A stretch of 64,000 nucleotides of DNA from Lomentospora prolificans. Taxonomy: Eukaryota; Ascomycota; Sordariomycetes; Microascales; Microascaceae. Both the position numbers and the translations under genes were made by a program. The stretch is taken from positions 3,162,001 through 3,226,000 of the forward strand of contig JARFXM010000004.1 of assembly GCA_029532625.1 (NCBI GenBank). Direction: 5' to 3'. This document shows positions 1-11,488 of this stretch, in pieces (positions within the stretch are counted from its first letter, which is position 1; each line of letters starts with the position of its first letter). Below the pieces are notes generated by a model, which saw only the letters and a list, made by a program, of their open reading frames with translations, ran no database searches and was not told where the DNA came from.

Positions 1-485
1 GTTTCTGTGGACGCCTAGATGGCGGATGATTGATAGCGTACTATATTAATTGCATATTGGGACTACGGCGGCTTTATTGTTTTGTGATAGATTAGAACGT
101 TCTTTTTTTTGTTTTATTTGGAAAAGCATCAGATCTTCTGCAAATGAATGAGAGATATCGCTGTTGGCTTGCAAACCCCGAGTTATCTTGAGAGCAGCCC
201 GAATTGCCGATGGAGTGAGGTATTTTGTAATAAGATCGAGACGACCTTTCTATGTCTTTCGAGTTGGTACAAATACAATGGTAAGAAAGAAGCGCCAATA
301 TGCATGGGCCCTCATGGTCACCTGTATCTAGCACAGAGCCATTGGCTTCAGCTCCTCCTCCCTCAATTCCGAATTCCGAGGAGGTCCCCGGTCCGTTTCT
401 TCATAGCAGACACGCCGACGCAACATTGAGCGTCCAACTAGTTGGTCCAGCCGTCATCATACACTCTTCATCCACCCAGACCCCA
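1..485. other. Left-edge non-coding stretch
   Basis: This stretch lies 3' of AIM11 (its stop is at 486-488). The short open frames on both strands show no domain, no codon signature and no splice-supported extension. It probably holds the AIM11 3' untranslated region and the flank of a gene outside the window. I see no RNA gene or repeat in it. Confidence 0.6.
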
Positions 486-1082
486 TCACCTCTCCTTCTC
501 CGCCGGCTCCTCGGACTGAGTATGCTCAGGGACCTTGCCCACCTTGGCCAAGATCTTAGCGGCCCACTCCTCCAGCTCCTTCTCGGCCTCCTCGTCCGTC
601 CTCCCCGCAGGCCCGTACATCTTCCTCCTCGCATACCTCTTGAGGTCCTCGGCCGATGATATGTCAAACGCGTACGACAGCCCTCCTGTGGCCATCAGCG
701 CGAAGCTGACGACGTTGAGGGTGGCCAGGCCAAGGGCCTCGGCGGCGATGAGCCCCCCGTCGACCTTTGGCGTCGAGGCGGCGGCCGATGGCGCGGCGGC
801 CGCAGCGGCTGTGGATTCCATGGTGCCGGCTGCGCCGGGGGTGGTCGGGGTGCCGACCACGGGCGGCCTCATGTTGGACTGGTAGTATTTGGGGAAGGCG
901 GCGAGCTGCTTGCGCGTGATTGAGCGGCGGGTCACGGCGATGGAGGCCATCATGAAGGCGGAGCCGGCGAAGAAGAGGCCTAGCTGCTTCATGGCGCGCG
1001 GGGAGAAGGGGGAGCGATCGTCAGCGGAGGAGGGTTGGGAGCTTTGTTGCGCGGGGGGCGCGGTGTTGGCTTGTGACGACAT
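486..1082 (-). CDS. AIM11: AIM11-like mitochondrial membrane protein
   Basis: Single-exon gene of 198 residues. I start at the ATG at 1082 (MSSQANTAPP). An open frame continues upstream to 1352 but passes through a lysine-rich stretch encoded by A-rich leader, which looks untranslated. The protein has two hydrophobic segments, about residues 30-52 (QLGLFFAGSAFMMASIAVTRRS) and about 120-140 (LGLATLNVVSFALMATGGL), separated by an Ala/Pro-rich linker, and a charged C-terminus. The RRSITRKQL stretch after the first segment and the SYAFDISS stretch after the second fit the fungal AIM11 family (altered inheritance of mitochondria 11), a small two-pass protein whose biochemical role is unknown. Mitochondrial location is known from yeast, not seen here. 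It is divergent from the oxygenase gene at 1902. Confidence 0.8.
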   Translation of the reverse strand: MSSQANTAPPAQQSSQPSSADDRSPFSPRAMKQLGLFFAGSAFMMASIAVTRRSITRKQLAAFPKYYQSNMRPPVVGTPTTPGAAGTMESTAAAAAAPSAAASTPKVDGGLIAAEALGLATLNVVSFALMATGGLSYAFDISSAEDLKRYARRKMYGPAGRTDEEAEKELEEWAAKILAKVGKVPEHTQSEEPAEKER

Positions 1083-1901
1083 TGTCGTAAAGAAACTTTT
1101 TTTCCTTTTTTCCCCTTTTTTTTTCCTTTTTTTTTTTTCTTTTCGGTGGCGAGGGTTGAGAGGGCGAGGATTGGGAGGGCAGGTCGCGGAAGGGCGCAAT
1201 GGGAACCGATTGTAGATTGCGTCTCGGTCTTTTGGACGTTGGAAAAGATCAATGGAACGAATCTGGGGTTGGATCAATGGAGCGCATGCGCGGGCACTGA
1301 GCTGGAGTGGAGCTGCGGGAAAACATCGGGGCGGAGATAAGATATGCATCAAAAGGGGGATTTGTCCACTCTAATGCATGCAAACGATCCAACACCCTTC
1401 GACAAGGGTTCCCCAGATTATCGAGGCTTGCGCTTGCTCAGAAGCAGTACTCCACTATTTATTAGACCATGAATGTCAGAAAGCTTGTTGAGTCTTCGAG
1501 CCTTATTGTTCTATTTGTGGTTCAATGTGATTTTTTAGCCTTTGTCCTCCTGAAAGTTACCCTGGTCGGTGGGCTCCCCGATCAGCGTTGGCTTTCCAGA
1601 ACACGTCTATACAGTTTTGCCAGGTGTTGCGATTTAGACGCCGAGGAATCAACTGACTAATGCCGTTTGGCCGCTGGCTACATGTAGTCGATTGATAATA
1701 GATGTCTCTCGATAATATCAAGTCTCGAAAGAAATGAACCGGGATCGGATCTCCGCACGACTCTTGATACCTTGATCATCGCCATACCTCCCAAGATATT
1801 TCCATCAGAAATCTTGCATTTCCTCAGGCACGCGAATGTCCTAAAACACGAAGCCACCTTCCGAGATTGACCGAGTGGTTGATCCTATCTATCCCTTGAA
1901 A
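1083..1901. other. Divergent intergenic region, AIM11 / oxygenase
   Basis: A shared upstream region of about 0.8 kb. On the AIM11 coding strand, 1090-1140 is an A/G-rich run directly 5' of its ATG, a common fungal leader composition. No conserved coding frame, tRNA or repeat is visible. The short plus-strand frame at 1469-1660 shows no support. Confidence 0.6.
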
Positions 1902-2837
1902 ATGCCCAAGCCCAAACCCAAGCCCAAGAAACAACAACAAGCGGACGCCAAACCCGCCGCGAACCCCGAAACACCTCCACCTTCCTGGCCCGTCTTCAAG
2001 CCGCCTCTCCCCGTCACAGCTCTCTGTCCCGCCCCTCACCCCACCTTCCCGGACAAGGTCGTTCTCCTCCCCAACTTCTTCCCCCGCTCCCTCTGCCGCT
2101 CCTACGTCTCCTTCCTCCGTACCCTCCCGCTGACCACGACGCCGGGCCGGCCCAAGAGGGGCGAGGCCGTGCGCGTCAATGACCGGTTTCAGGTCAATGA
2201 CCCGGCTTTTGCCCGAAGGCTGTGGGACGACACGGGGCTGAAGGATGTTTTCTCCCAGCACGAGTTTGCGCATCTTTGGTAAGACTTTTCAACTGGCGAA
2301 TAAACAAAGCCTTTTCGTCGCAGGCCCATCTAACCACCTCGGCAGGGGAGGTCAAGTTGTTGGCTTGAACCCCAACATAAGGGTGTATCGCTATTCCAAG
2401 TCACAGTTCTTTGACTGTCATTGTAAAGCATCCCTCTTCCCCTTGTGCATCTTCCGCCCATCGCATGTTAACCGTAAACGTAGACGACGATTCCAACGCT
2501 GTGACTCTCTCGCCAAACACCCCGTGTAAAACAACGTGGACTCTGCTTCTATACCTCACTTCGGCCTCTGACGCCGACGGTTGTGTTGGTGGCGAGACCG
2601 TCTTCTACCCGCATGACCGGCGTTTAGAAAAGGAGGGAGTCGCCGTAGCGCCCGAGACGGGGCTGGTATTGTTACACAAGCATGGGGACGACTGTCTTTT
2701 GGTTAGTCCTCGCGGTTCTTCGTCTGCTTAACTGAACATCGGTTGGCGTTACTAATCATTTGAATCAGCACGAGGGTCGAGAAGTCACGTCAGGCGAGAA
2801 ATGGATCTTGAGAACAGACATTTGTGTTAAGAAGTAG
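1902..2837 (+). CDS. 2-oxoglutarate/Fe(II) dioxygenase, prolyl 4-hydroxylase-like
   Basis: Four exons: 1902-2278, 2346-2422, 2484-2701, 2769-2837. The spliced product is 246 residues, and all three introns keep phase. I start at ATG 1902 (MPKPKPKPKK); the frame is open further 5' only through a GTG. After a basic, proline-rich N-terminus comes a double-stranded beta-helix fold. The first junction restores AHLWGGQVVGLNPNIRVYRY, and the second restores QFFDCHYDDSNAV, which carries the iron-binding H-x-D pair. The C-terminal exon begins with the distal histidine (LLHEGREVTSGEKWILRTDI), followed by the basic residue expected to bind 2-oxoglutarate. The reaction class is oxidative hydroxylation using O2 and 2-oxoglutarate; the substrate is unknown. 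The GG-x-TVFYPHD stretch matches this family. It is convergent with the RdRP gene. Confidence 0.82.
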
Positions 2838-3379
2838 AACTGCCGTCTATAGATGGCTTGTAAACGCCTAGACCCCCGCTATACTATGGGGACGCACCCT
2901 TACAGAAGAAAATAACCGTGTCTTCGCTGACGGAAGCCCTCATGCGTCTTCATCGTGTGCGTTAGCCAGTCGCTCCGCCCTCAGTCCTGGACCCAAACCC
3001 CATTGGCCCCCTCCCTTGCGTGCGACGAAGTCGACTTTGATGGTTCCGCCTCGGATGTTTTCTTGGGCTGGAATTCCCGCCTAAGCCATTTTTTTACGGT
3101 GGCAGCATCTCGACAGCTCTCCTCCTCAACCGGGCGAACGAACTGCTGCTTAAAATTCGAACTCTTCTGGGTCTTGTAAGGCCCCATCGCCGCTATCGGG
3201 AGCCGTGTATGGATGCGTCATGAACTTTCATTGGCCCCATACGACCCGTTCAGTACCTCATCTGCCGCCATTCCCCCCAAAGGTGGCTTCCAACTATCCC
3301 TCCTCTGGTAGCAATCCGCCAATGGCAGTCTGACTTGAACGGTTTCTCCAAACAGTGGGTGCTCAGCGCGGCGTGGCCT
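2838..3379. other. Convergent intergenic region
   Basis: A spacer of about 0.5 kb between two genes facing each other, expected to hold both 3' untranslated regions. No open frame here can be supported on either strand. I see no strong hairpin or repeat. Confidence 0.5.
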
Positions 3380-6300
3380 CTAGCCAACCTTACTTTTGTA
3401 ACAGTTCTCCACCGGCAACTTGACCTGTGCATCTCCTGCAAACAGTGAAACCTCTTCGTCAGCCTTGGCTGGCTCCGAGCTTGATTCCACAACGCTCGGT
3501 TCTGATTCTGGCCGAAGCGAGTTGGGCTCGTCATCGTTGCTCAAGTCTATCAGTGGTCCTTCCACGCGTGAGCTGTGCTGCTGATCCCCATCGTTCAAGT
3601 CGATCAGTAGTTCCCCCTTTGAGAAGGCCTCCGTATCTACCCGAGGCTGCATGTAAGGCACGTCCTTGCACTCTCGCAGTTTCGGAAAAAACTGATCCTC
3701 GCTAAGAATGTCTTTTTCCGCCTGTGGTATCATAACCGGGTCGCCGCGCACGGTGTGATCAATATTCAGAAAAGCTGCCTCTAGGAGAGAGGTAGCTTTC
3801 CCAATCGTTGTTGGTGATGTTTCCACCTCTGTCATGGTGAGGTCGATCAGTATGTTCTCCGTCGCAGGAGCCGCCGTCTCCATTTGCTTGTCGATAAGCA
3901 GGCCGCATTGTTTTGTTTCTAGGTGGCTTGGCTCCTCAGCAGTGGGGTCCGACTCGTTTGCCTGGAATGGCAGAGCACTGTTACCAGTTGTGCATGTGTC
4001 AACCTTTCGTGCTGGTGATGCTACCGCTATGGCACCGTCTTTGCTGGGCACTTTGTTGAGAAGCCGAACCCCGTTAGCATCAGGAATCCCAGACGCCCCA
4101 TGTTTCTCTTCAATCGGCGTACCACTGCTGGGCTGGGCTCCGTCAGATTTAGTCGATGGGATGACACCATCAGGGTGGAGGCCTTTTCCTTCATTTCGTA
4201 GAGTCGTATGATTCCCATTTTGGTGACCTTCGAAGTCAACGGCGCTCTTGACCGCCTGCGTGGTGCTATTCGTCGGGTCCCGGCCACCCGCCGTTCCGGT
4301 CTTCCCGATTGCCAGACGGCAGAGAACTTCGTGGAAGATCCAAGGAAAGCTAATGAGCGGCTTCGACTCGAGGTTGGCCTCCTTTCGCTGAGCGGCGTTC
4401 CAAACCACGTTTCTGGCAGACCTCCGCTCCTGAAGAGCAGCTTTCATCTCCTCCTCAGTGACTTTATACATGGCAGCGACGAAATTGTCAATCTTCCCTT
4501 CCGACATTCCTCCCGCGGCCTGGTAACAGAGCTCGCGGAACTTTTGCTTGATGCTTCCATACTGCCGACCAACCTCCTCCTGGACCTTGTACGCGCTTCC
4601 TACCCGAGGCCTGGACAGGACAAAACCGGACCAAATCTCGAACTCGCTAGCAATCTCCCTCTGGGTTAGGATGCGTCGCATACTGACATCGTATTGTGCC
4701 TTGATCTGGCGGGCCTTGTTCAGAAGCTCCTCGTCCTTTGGCGCCTTGACCAAGACCCTCTGATCGAAGTTCTGGGAATAAGTCGGATTGAAAGCCACGT
4801 CGCAAACAGCATCGTAGATGACGCCGAGCGCTGTCCTAGAGCGATATATCATCTCCGGGCGCACTCGTTTCTCCATGAAGTGCGGCCACCTTCGTGGCAC
4901 GAGCCATCTCTCCATTTCTGCCGGCTCGCCCGTCTTGACGTAATCGACGGCCTTGGAATGGAGTTTCGCTAGGGTTATGCCTCCAGAGCGAGTTAATTTT
5001 CTTTCTTATCTACAAACAAGCGTGTGGCCACGGTGAACTTACATGTGGGGTTCTTTGCTCCTTCGGCGCAGCCATCAGCATGGGCGAGGTGAGCGAGAGC
5101 AACTGTTGGAAGGATATCATTCTTCATATAGCTGACGAAAAACCTCTGGAGGTGAGTTACCTGGACATCGTGGTCAATTGCCAGTGGCTTGGGCGCTCGG
5201 TAGTCCATTGGTTCATGGTTCCATCGGGTCGGAATAAGGCTCGGCTCCCAGATGACGAAAAAGTCGTCGCCGTCAAGGTCGCCGCCCGAGAGCATGCTAG
5301 GGAGATCGCGATCGCCTACGCTTGGAAAGACTACAACGTCGCGTAGGTGCCTCAACGCAGGGACGTCGACCGCCTCAACCACCCGAATGTCTCCCGGATG
5401 CAGCGATGGGTTCCGGCCAACAATGCAGATACCCGTGATGACGGTTGCACTACCGGGGTCCTCAACATCAGTGATTTGTAGAAATATTTGTGGTAGCATG
5501 TCCTGTCTTTTGTCCAAAGAACCTTCTGTTGACTTCTTGTGACCTCTAAGAGTTCCGGTCTCGTCGACACACCCCAAGACAAAAGCACTCTTCTCGATCG
5601 GTATTCTTGCTTTCTCCTTGACCAATTTCAGAGACCAAACCTTCCAGAGGTTGAGGACGGTGGCGATGAATGGCTCCTGTACAGTAGGTTCTCTGAAACC
5701 GTGCAGGATGATCTCAGCCAAAGTCAGCGTGGTCTGGTTTTCGTCGACTTGCTGGCGAAGAAGGCTAATGGCATCTCGGCTCCTAAGTTGAGCATTGTTA
5801 TGCTTATCAACGTGAATGTTCAACAAATCCAGGAAAACCTCCGTCTGCACACCCAAACAGGACAGGATTGTGATGATCTGCCGGTTCAAGGTGGCGCAAG
5901 CAAACCGGGAGCATCGAATAATCTCTAAGCTATTATACTCGGACTCGAACTTGGCTTGAGACTTGCGGATGTGAACCTCTCGTGTCTTGGCTTCAGGCCA
6001 GACAGCGAGCACACCTTTGCAGCCCCCCATTCGAAACTGGAATGCCGAGGGGACGACTCCGTAGGGCTCCATTCCCAACTCATCAACGATTATCTTTGCA
6101 AGAAATTCGGATATTTTCCCCACGCCGTCAGTAAAGCAGTAACCCTCTGCATTCTCAATATCGTCAATAGGTCGGATTCTAGGTACGCTGATGGCTCGAA
6201 TCTCCCTCGTTGAGGAGAAACACTGACCCATGCGTGCTGCATATTTGGCGACAATCCGGATGTGGTTGAACTTGCCCATGGACTTGCGAATATCATCGCA

Positions 6301-8100
6301 TGAGACTTCCCGAGTCCTAGAAAAGAAATATGCTCCATTCTCTCTGATCTGTGAGTTACCAAACGCCAAGAACTCGTAATGACGCCCTCCGATCCTAATA
6401 CCGCGACTGAGGACGCGAAAGACGCGTTTATAAATGTGATCATCTCTTTCGCTATCGGCACGAGCGCTAATTCGGCCATCGTAGAGTTCCCCCGTAAACT
6501 GAACCCGAATAAAGCGGTCCTGTAAATGCTGAAATCTTCGAAGGACTCTGTTGGCAATCTCAAGAGTTGGGGAAGTAAGGTATAACGCCGTCGGGGTCAC
6601 CAATACCTTGCGCATGATAACGTTGTGAGAGCCTGCCTTCATGTTGTAAGTCTCGGTCTTGCTGCGAGGGTCCTCAATTCCGAAAATAGACATGGGACTG
6701 ACAACTCGTTTCGCTTTATCTGCCACAAATCCAAGCAGGCATCTTGCCTCGCGGTGATCGAGCTCTGCCAGCTTGGAGAGGAATTTGGAGTCTAGAGTAT
6801 ATTCCGAGAAGACGCCACGAGAAATACACACCTCAAGTTGGTATCTCACCTCAAATTGCATCATCTCCAATAGCGCTGAAGACATTCCGGATGGTTTCAC
6901 CATGCATCCGTACGTTGCGGCAGGCTTTACCATGGTCTGGGGAGGAGGAAATAAGAAATGTTCCGTTTTGAGTTTGCTTGTGATATCGACATCAATGTTG
7001 AAGTCTCGAAGAGCGTTAAGGACCCCCCGAGATCCATTAGTATCATTGAAAAGAAGCCTCAAAGTCGTCCATCGACCCAGGTTGATAAAGCATGGATCCG
7101 GAGTCTCGGGTGAATCATGCAAGGAGAGTTCGCGGAACATTTGGCCGTCGGGAACTGTTTGAATATCCGTAGCTCTGTGCCATAGACGCTCCCTCGACCA
7201 AGTAGTGTCCCTTTCATTAAAGGTCTTCTCCGCGTTATCTCTTTTCCAGAAATAGTGAGGTGGATATTTGAGTGGAATCGTCATTACCCACTCCCCGCTA
7301 CCACCGACATGCCAGTGAAGCTTTTCCAGCTGGCGGAAGCTGATGATGATCTTGTAGTAACCTACACGTTCCGATGCAAAGGCAATTTTGAACAAAATAG
7401 CAATGTGCCTGCGACTCAAGTCTAACGTCATTTGGAGGTCGGCCTGAGCAGAATCATCTTTGAGCGACCTTAAGCACAGCATAGTCGAGTCATCCAGCAT
7501 AACTCCAAAGTCCAACGAGATAGGCTTCAGCTTGGTGAGCCTTTCATACAATACGCGAGGATTGGTTGGACTCTTAACTTTATCTCCAGTCGGCTGCTTT
7601 GGAGATTCAACGTCGACTATAACCTGAAAGTTTGTGCCAGCGGAAGTGAAAGGGATTGAGGGCTTCACCCAAAAAGCTTCATCAGGTGGCGGGCTGAATC
7701 GTACTCTCCCCACCCTAGGGTATCCTTGTACTCCGCCGGCCACTTCCAAGAAGACGATTTCGCCTCCGTAACCTTCAAGATTCTGAAAGAGGTCGAGAGG
7801 CTGTGTCGAATCAGGAATGCTGCTGATTCGGACCGTCAGCTCGGGCCAGTGTTTCCAGCCAGCATCCCGCGGAATGTAATCTAGCGGATTTTTCTCGACT
7901 GGTCGCTGATTCGATGACTGGGGGCAAGAAGCTGGGGGCAGAGCCGAGGACCCAAAATTATTACGCGGTGAAGGTTCGGCCATGGGTGAGACCTGATCTT
8001 GGACCTCTGGCTTTTGATCGGCCGCCTGACTGGCTTCATGATGATTGTCGCCATCTCTTAGTTTGCTTCCGCCCTGCTGAAGATAACCCGCCACATCCAT
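3380..8100 (-). CDS. RNA-dependent RNA polymerase of RNA silencing (SAD-1/RRP type)
   Basis: Two exons, 8100-5043 and 4980-3380, separated by a 62-nt intron with a GTAAGT donor and a GGAG acceptor. Splicing reads ...KNPTC-ITLAKLHSKAVDYVKTG... and gives 1552 residues. An N-terminal RRM-like stretch (TVRISSIP...) precedes the eukaryotic cellular RdRP core. The catalytic signature SGGDLDGDDFFVIWEP lies at about 937-952, with the metal-binding aspartates in DLDGD (941-945). LNRQIITILSCLGV and RPRKWPHFMEK-type motifs also fit. These enzymes copy aberrant or target RNA into dsRNA for Dicer in quelling or meiotic silencing. The SGGDLDGDD context looks more like SAD-1/RRP-1 than QDE-1, but that assignment is inference. 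The last 300 residues or so lie outside the core, look disordered and carry repeated LIDL motifs (see findings). Confidence 0.93.
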
Positions 8101-9440
8101 GCTGGGTGTACCGAGCTCGGCTTTGGTTCTATGGTAGTTCGGATGTACTGGAGCACAGCTCGTCTAGTCAGTAGGTAAAATCTCAGATTGCTTGACTTGG
8201 GTTTCTGACATGAAGATTGAGAGTGTATTTTTCGAAACTGTTCCTGTTGGGTAGCCTCGCGGCTCCCCTTGGTGGTCATTGTTGGAGTCTGAGGCTGGAC
8301 TGGGCACTTGGGGATATAAGAGGCTACAAAGTGGGTTGTAGTGGCAAAGGAGGCAGAAGGACCTGATTAAATAGCTGTCAGGGTCGGCTGGCTTATTTGG
8401 CAGAAGTAACCTGGGCCCTGTGTAGCTTCCTTTTTAAGTCTCAAGCCAGGTCTACATCCGATACATGGACAATCAGTTGCTAATAAGTGATTAGGAAGAC
8501 TAGTATACCTCAGTGAATATCGTGACATCTATGGATGATACCATGATATGTTCTAGTCGCATTGATTCTTTACTTTCACAAGCCGCCTTCGTGCGTCTAT
8601 GGTATGATAAGAGTACAGAAAAGAACTAGCGTTAGCAGGAGTATAATTATAAATGAAAAGTTCATGTATCAGAGAATTGTGTAACTCTTCTGAAAAATAG
8701 CCTTATACGAATATGCTAAGTGGTTGGAAGTAGATGATGAGATGGCGGTGACGATGTCAACAGAGCAATGGGAGCTATCAAAGCTATGCTAGTTGAATGA
8801 GTAAAGTCAAACCTACAAGAAGAAAGCATAATTGTCCATTCAATAAAACCCTGAGATAGCTTTGAGGTAGGCACCCAGCCCTGGAGGCCTCGGTAACTCC
8901 TTCCAAAGATGACATCGACACAAGATATGCCCTTGGAGAGAATTGAGGTATCGGACATTATGGGAGGGGAAAGTTGGACATCGAGCTTTCAAGGTGGAAG
9001 GACGTGATAGTAAGTACTATTTATGGCCTCCCACTGCTTGGGAATGGATGGCTGTGATGCTCAGAATGGACTCTTGCCCCAGCTTTAAGTCCCCTGGTTG
9101 ATAGTTGTTGGGTTTGCTCTGCGACGATGACTCCAAACAACCCCATGATGCTTCATGTTGGGCACGACACAATAAATACCTAGAAAGAGAAAATACCTGA
9201 AAAGAAATCCGAAGCTCTTTATAAAATGGTCGCTTATTTCCACTGGAGGCTATACATCCAAATCCCCTTCTACCTCCCCGATGCATGCTGCTATGCTATT
9301 GAAATCAATGCTATTTTGAAATGAAAGAGGAGATCCTTCCAGTCCACCCATTTTTGATTCCATCAACCCGGCCCAGATACGGGAATAGATTCAATCCCTA
9401 CATAGTATTCTTTTAGCGTCCGCACCCCAATACGCCGACG
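8101..9440. other. Non-coding region upstream of RdRP
   Basis: About 1.3 kb between the RdRP start and the DLD stop. The 8460-8720 part is A/T-rich compared with the flanks. An 80-codon minus-strand frame (8716-8958) has no recognisable domain and is left out. The RdRP promoter must be here, but I see no motif I can name with confidence. Confidence 0.5.
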
Positions 9441-11488
9441 TCAAGGTACGTCCATGATCTTCCCGGGGTTCATAATCCAGTGAGGATCGAGAGCCCTCTT
9501 GATCGCTCTCATTACGCCGAGCGTATCGGGGCCGACCTCAAGTAGCAACGAGTCTTTCTTGCCCCACCCCACGGAGTGCTCTCCGGTACAAGTGCCTTCC
9601 ATGTCAATGGCGCGCTTGACCATGTTTTTGACGCATTTCTCGACCTTGTCTCGCTCCTCCTTCTTAGTGCGATTGTAGATGATACTCTCGTGGAAATTTC
9701 CGTCGCCGATATGACCGAGGATACTGGCGAATAGACCTAGATCGTCCATCTCCTTTTTGCTCACCTCAATGATGTCGGCTAGTCTGCTAAACGGAACAGC
9801 AACGTCGGTGCTCCCTATAAGCGGTTAGCACCTTTCATAGAGGCGTGTGACCACAGAAAGGGGATACGATGACTTACAAACTTCCTCGCCATCCTTCCTT
9901 AGCGCAAGCATAGACCACAAAGACTCCTTCCTTGCCGACCAGAGTAACTTCTGTTCCTGCTCGTCCTTGGCAAATTCAAACTCGCCGCCTTTGTGCGCTT
10001 TGGCGATTCGTTTCACCTGGTTGATGTTCTCTCTTACGCTGTTCTTGGTGCCTGCGAACTTGAAGAAGAGAGTTGGCTGCTCCTTCCATGTCCGTGGGGC
10101 CGTTGCGCCTCCCATGTTCACGACTCTCATCTGGACTTCATCCATGATCTCCATGGCCGCTACCGGGATGCCGGTCTGCATCACCTCGGCAGCGACAGAG
10201 GCTGCATCTCGGATTGTTGGAAAAGGGACGACCGCCACTGAGAGATCCTCCGGAATAACCGCGAGCTTAAGTGTGGCTAGTGTAATGTAGAGTTAGCGCT
10301 TCATGAAATGTGACCGGGCATATTGATGGTTCAGAAAGCTCTTTACCTTCTGTCACGAGTCCCAGCGTACCCTCCGATCCGACAAAGATTCCGTTTAAAT
10401 TGTAGCCGGCAGAGGACTTTCTAGGTCGTCGCCTTGTCTTGATCACGGTACCATCGGCGAGCACAACGGTCAAATTGATGACCCAGTCCTTCATAGTTCC
10501 ATACTTGACTGCATTGGTTCCCGAGCAGTTCGTTCCGATCATACCGCCAATCTTTGCACTCGGGCCTAATTTCAAGCGCTTGAGTTAGTACACTCAGAAC
10601 CTATGAGTTCCTCTGTGCATGGGGAGGAGTTAAAAAAGGAACACAGAAATAAGACAACAAGGGCCCACCTGGGTCGATGGGGAAGAATAGTCCGCTTCCC
10701 TTCTTCGCAAGCTGCTCGTTCAGATCCTGCCACCCAATACTCGGCTGTACCACCACGTCCATGTCGTCCCTATTGAACTGAACAATCTTGTCCATGAAGG
10801 CAAAGTCGACGCTAATGCCTCCGTATGGGGCAGAAAAGTTGCCCTCTAAGCTGGATCCCCCGGAATACGGGATGATGGGCACCTTGTATTTGTAGCATAT
10901 CCGAGCTACGACCGATACCTCCTCCGTCGAGCGGGGATATGCTACAGCGACGGGAAGCCCGTCCGGGTTTGTGGTCGACCACTCCGAATATCCATGGGCC
11001 CACAAGTCCTCTGGATCTGTGGAAATGACGTCGTCATGGCCAAGTGCCTGACGGATCTCGTCCAGGGCCTAAATCCACGTTAGCCGATTAAAGAGCCCCG
11101 AGGACTGACTACATGTGGATCCTCATTTCTTGGAGGAACGCCATGTGCAACCTACCCTTTCCATATCCCTCACGTTCGCATAGCGAGGCGGTTTTCCAGC
11201 ATCTAGTAGAGTTTTGTGACCCCCAAGACGGGTAAGAAGGTCGCCCGCCGTGAAACCATTTTCCTGACCCAGCGAAGCGGCTGCCCAACCAACAACGCCC
11301 GCACCGATAGCTACCGTCATAACAGAGGATCCCGTCCATTTCGGGGGCTGCGGCGCCGAAGACCCCCCATTGCTAGACGTTCCAGATAAACGGGGCGTCG
11401 AGGTAGAAATGGAGTGCCTCGCGGTTATGGTACGCGGAACAGCTCTTCCGGAGCGGAGGAGCGGCCGCGCGCAATTGTTAACAGACAT
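9441..11488 (-). CDS. DLD1: D-lactate dehydrogenase (cytochrome), mitochondrial
   Basis: Five exons: 11488-11156, 11068-10669, 10565-10347, 10276-9878, 9814-9441. All phases agree, and the product is 574 residues. Residues 1-30 are basic and hydroxylated, like a mitochondrial presequence, followed by a hydrophobic anchor (VMTVAIGAGVVGWAAASLG, about 56-74). This is the intermembrane-space arrangement known for yeast Dld1. Next comes the FAD-binding PCMH domain, with PYSGGSSLEGNF, and GGMIGTNCSGTNAVKYGTMKDWV and GSEGTLGLVTE after the third splice. The C-terminal FAD-oxidase domain ends HIGDGNFHESI...GTCTGEHSVGWGKK...DPHWIMNPGKI. It oxidises D-lactate to pyruvate, passing electrons to cytochrome c. 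Motif content and length are typical for the family. Confidence 0.93.

Noticed and set aside
1083..1352. Extension of AIM11 to an upstream ATG at 1352
   Set aside because: The added segment is encoded by A/G-rich leader, is a lysine run unlike the family, and would precede an already typical N-terminus.
8716..8958. 80-codon minus-strand ORF with an ATG in the RdRP-DLD1 spacer
   Set aside because: Its composition and lack of any recognisable segment do not separate it from chance.
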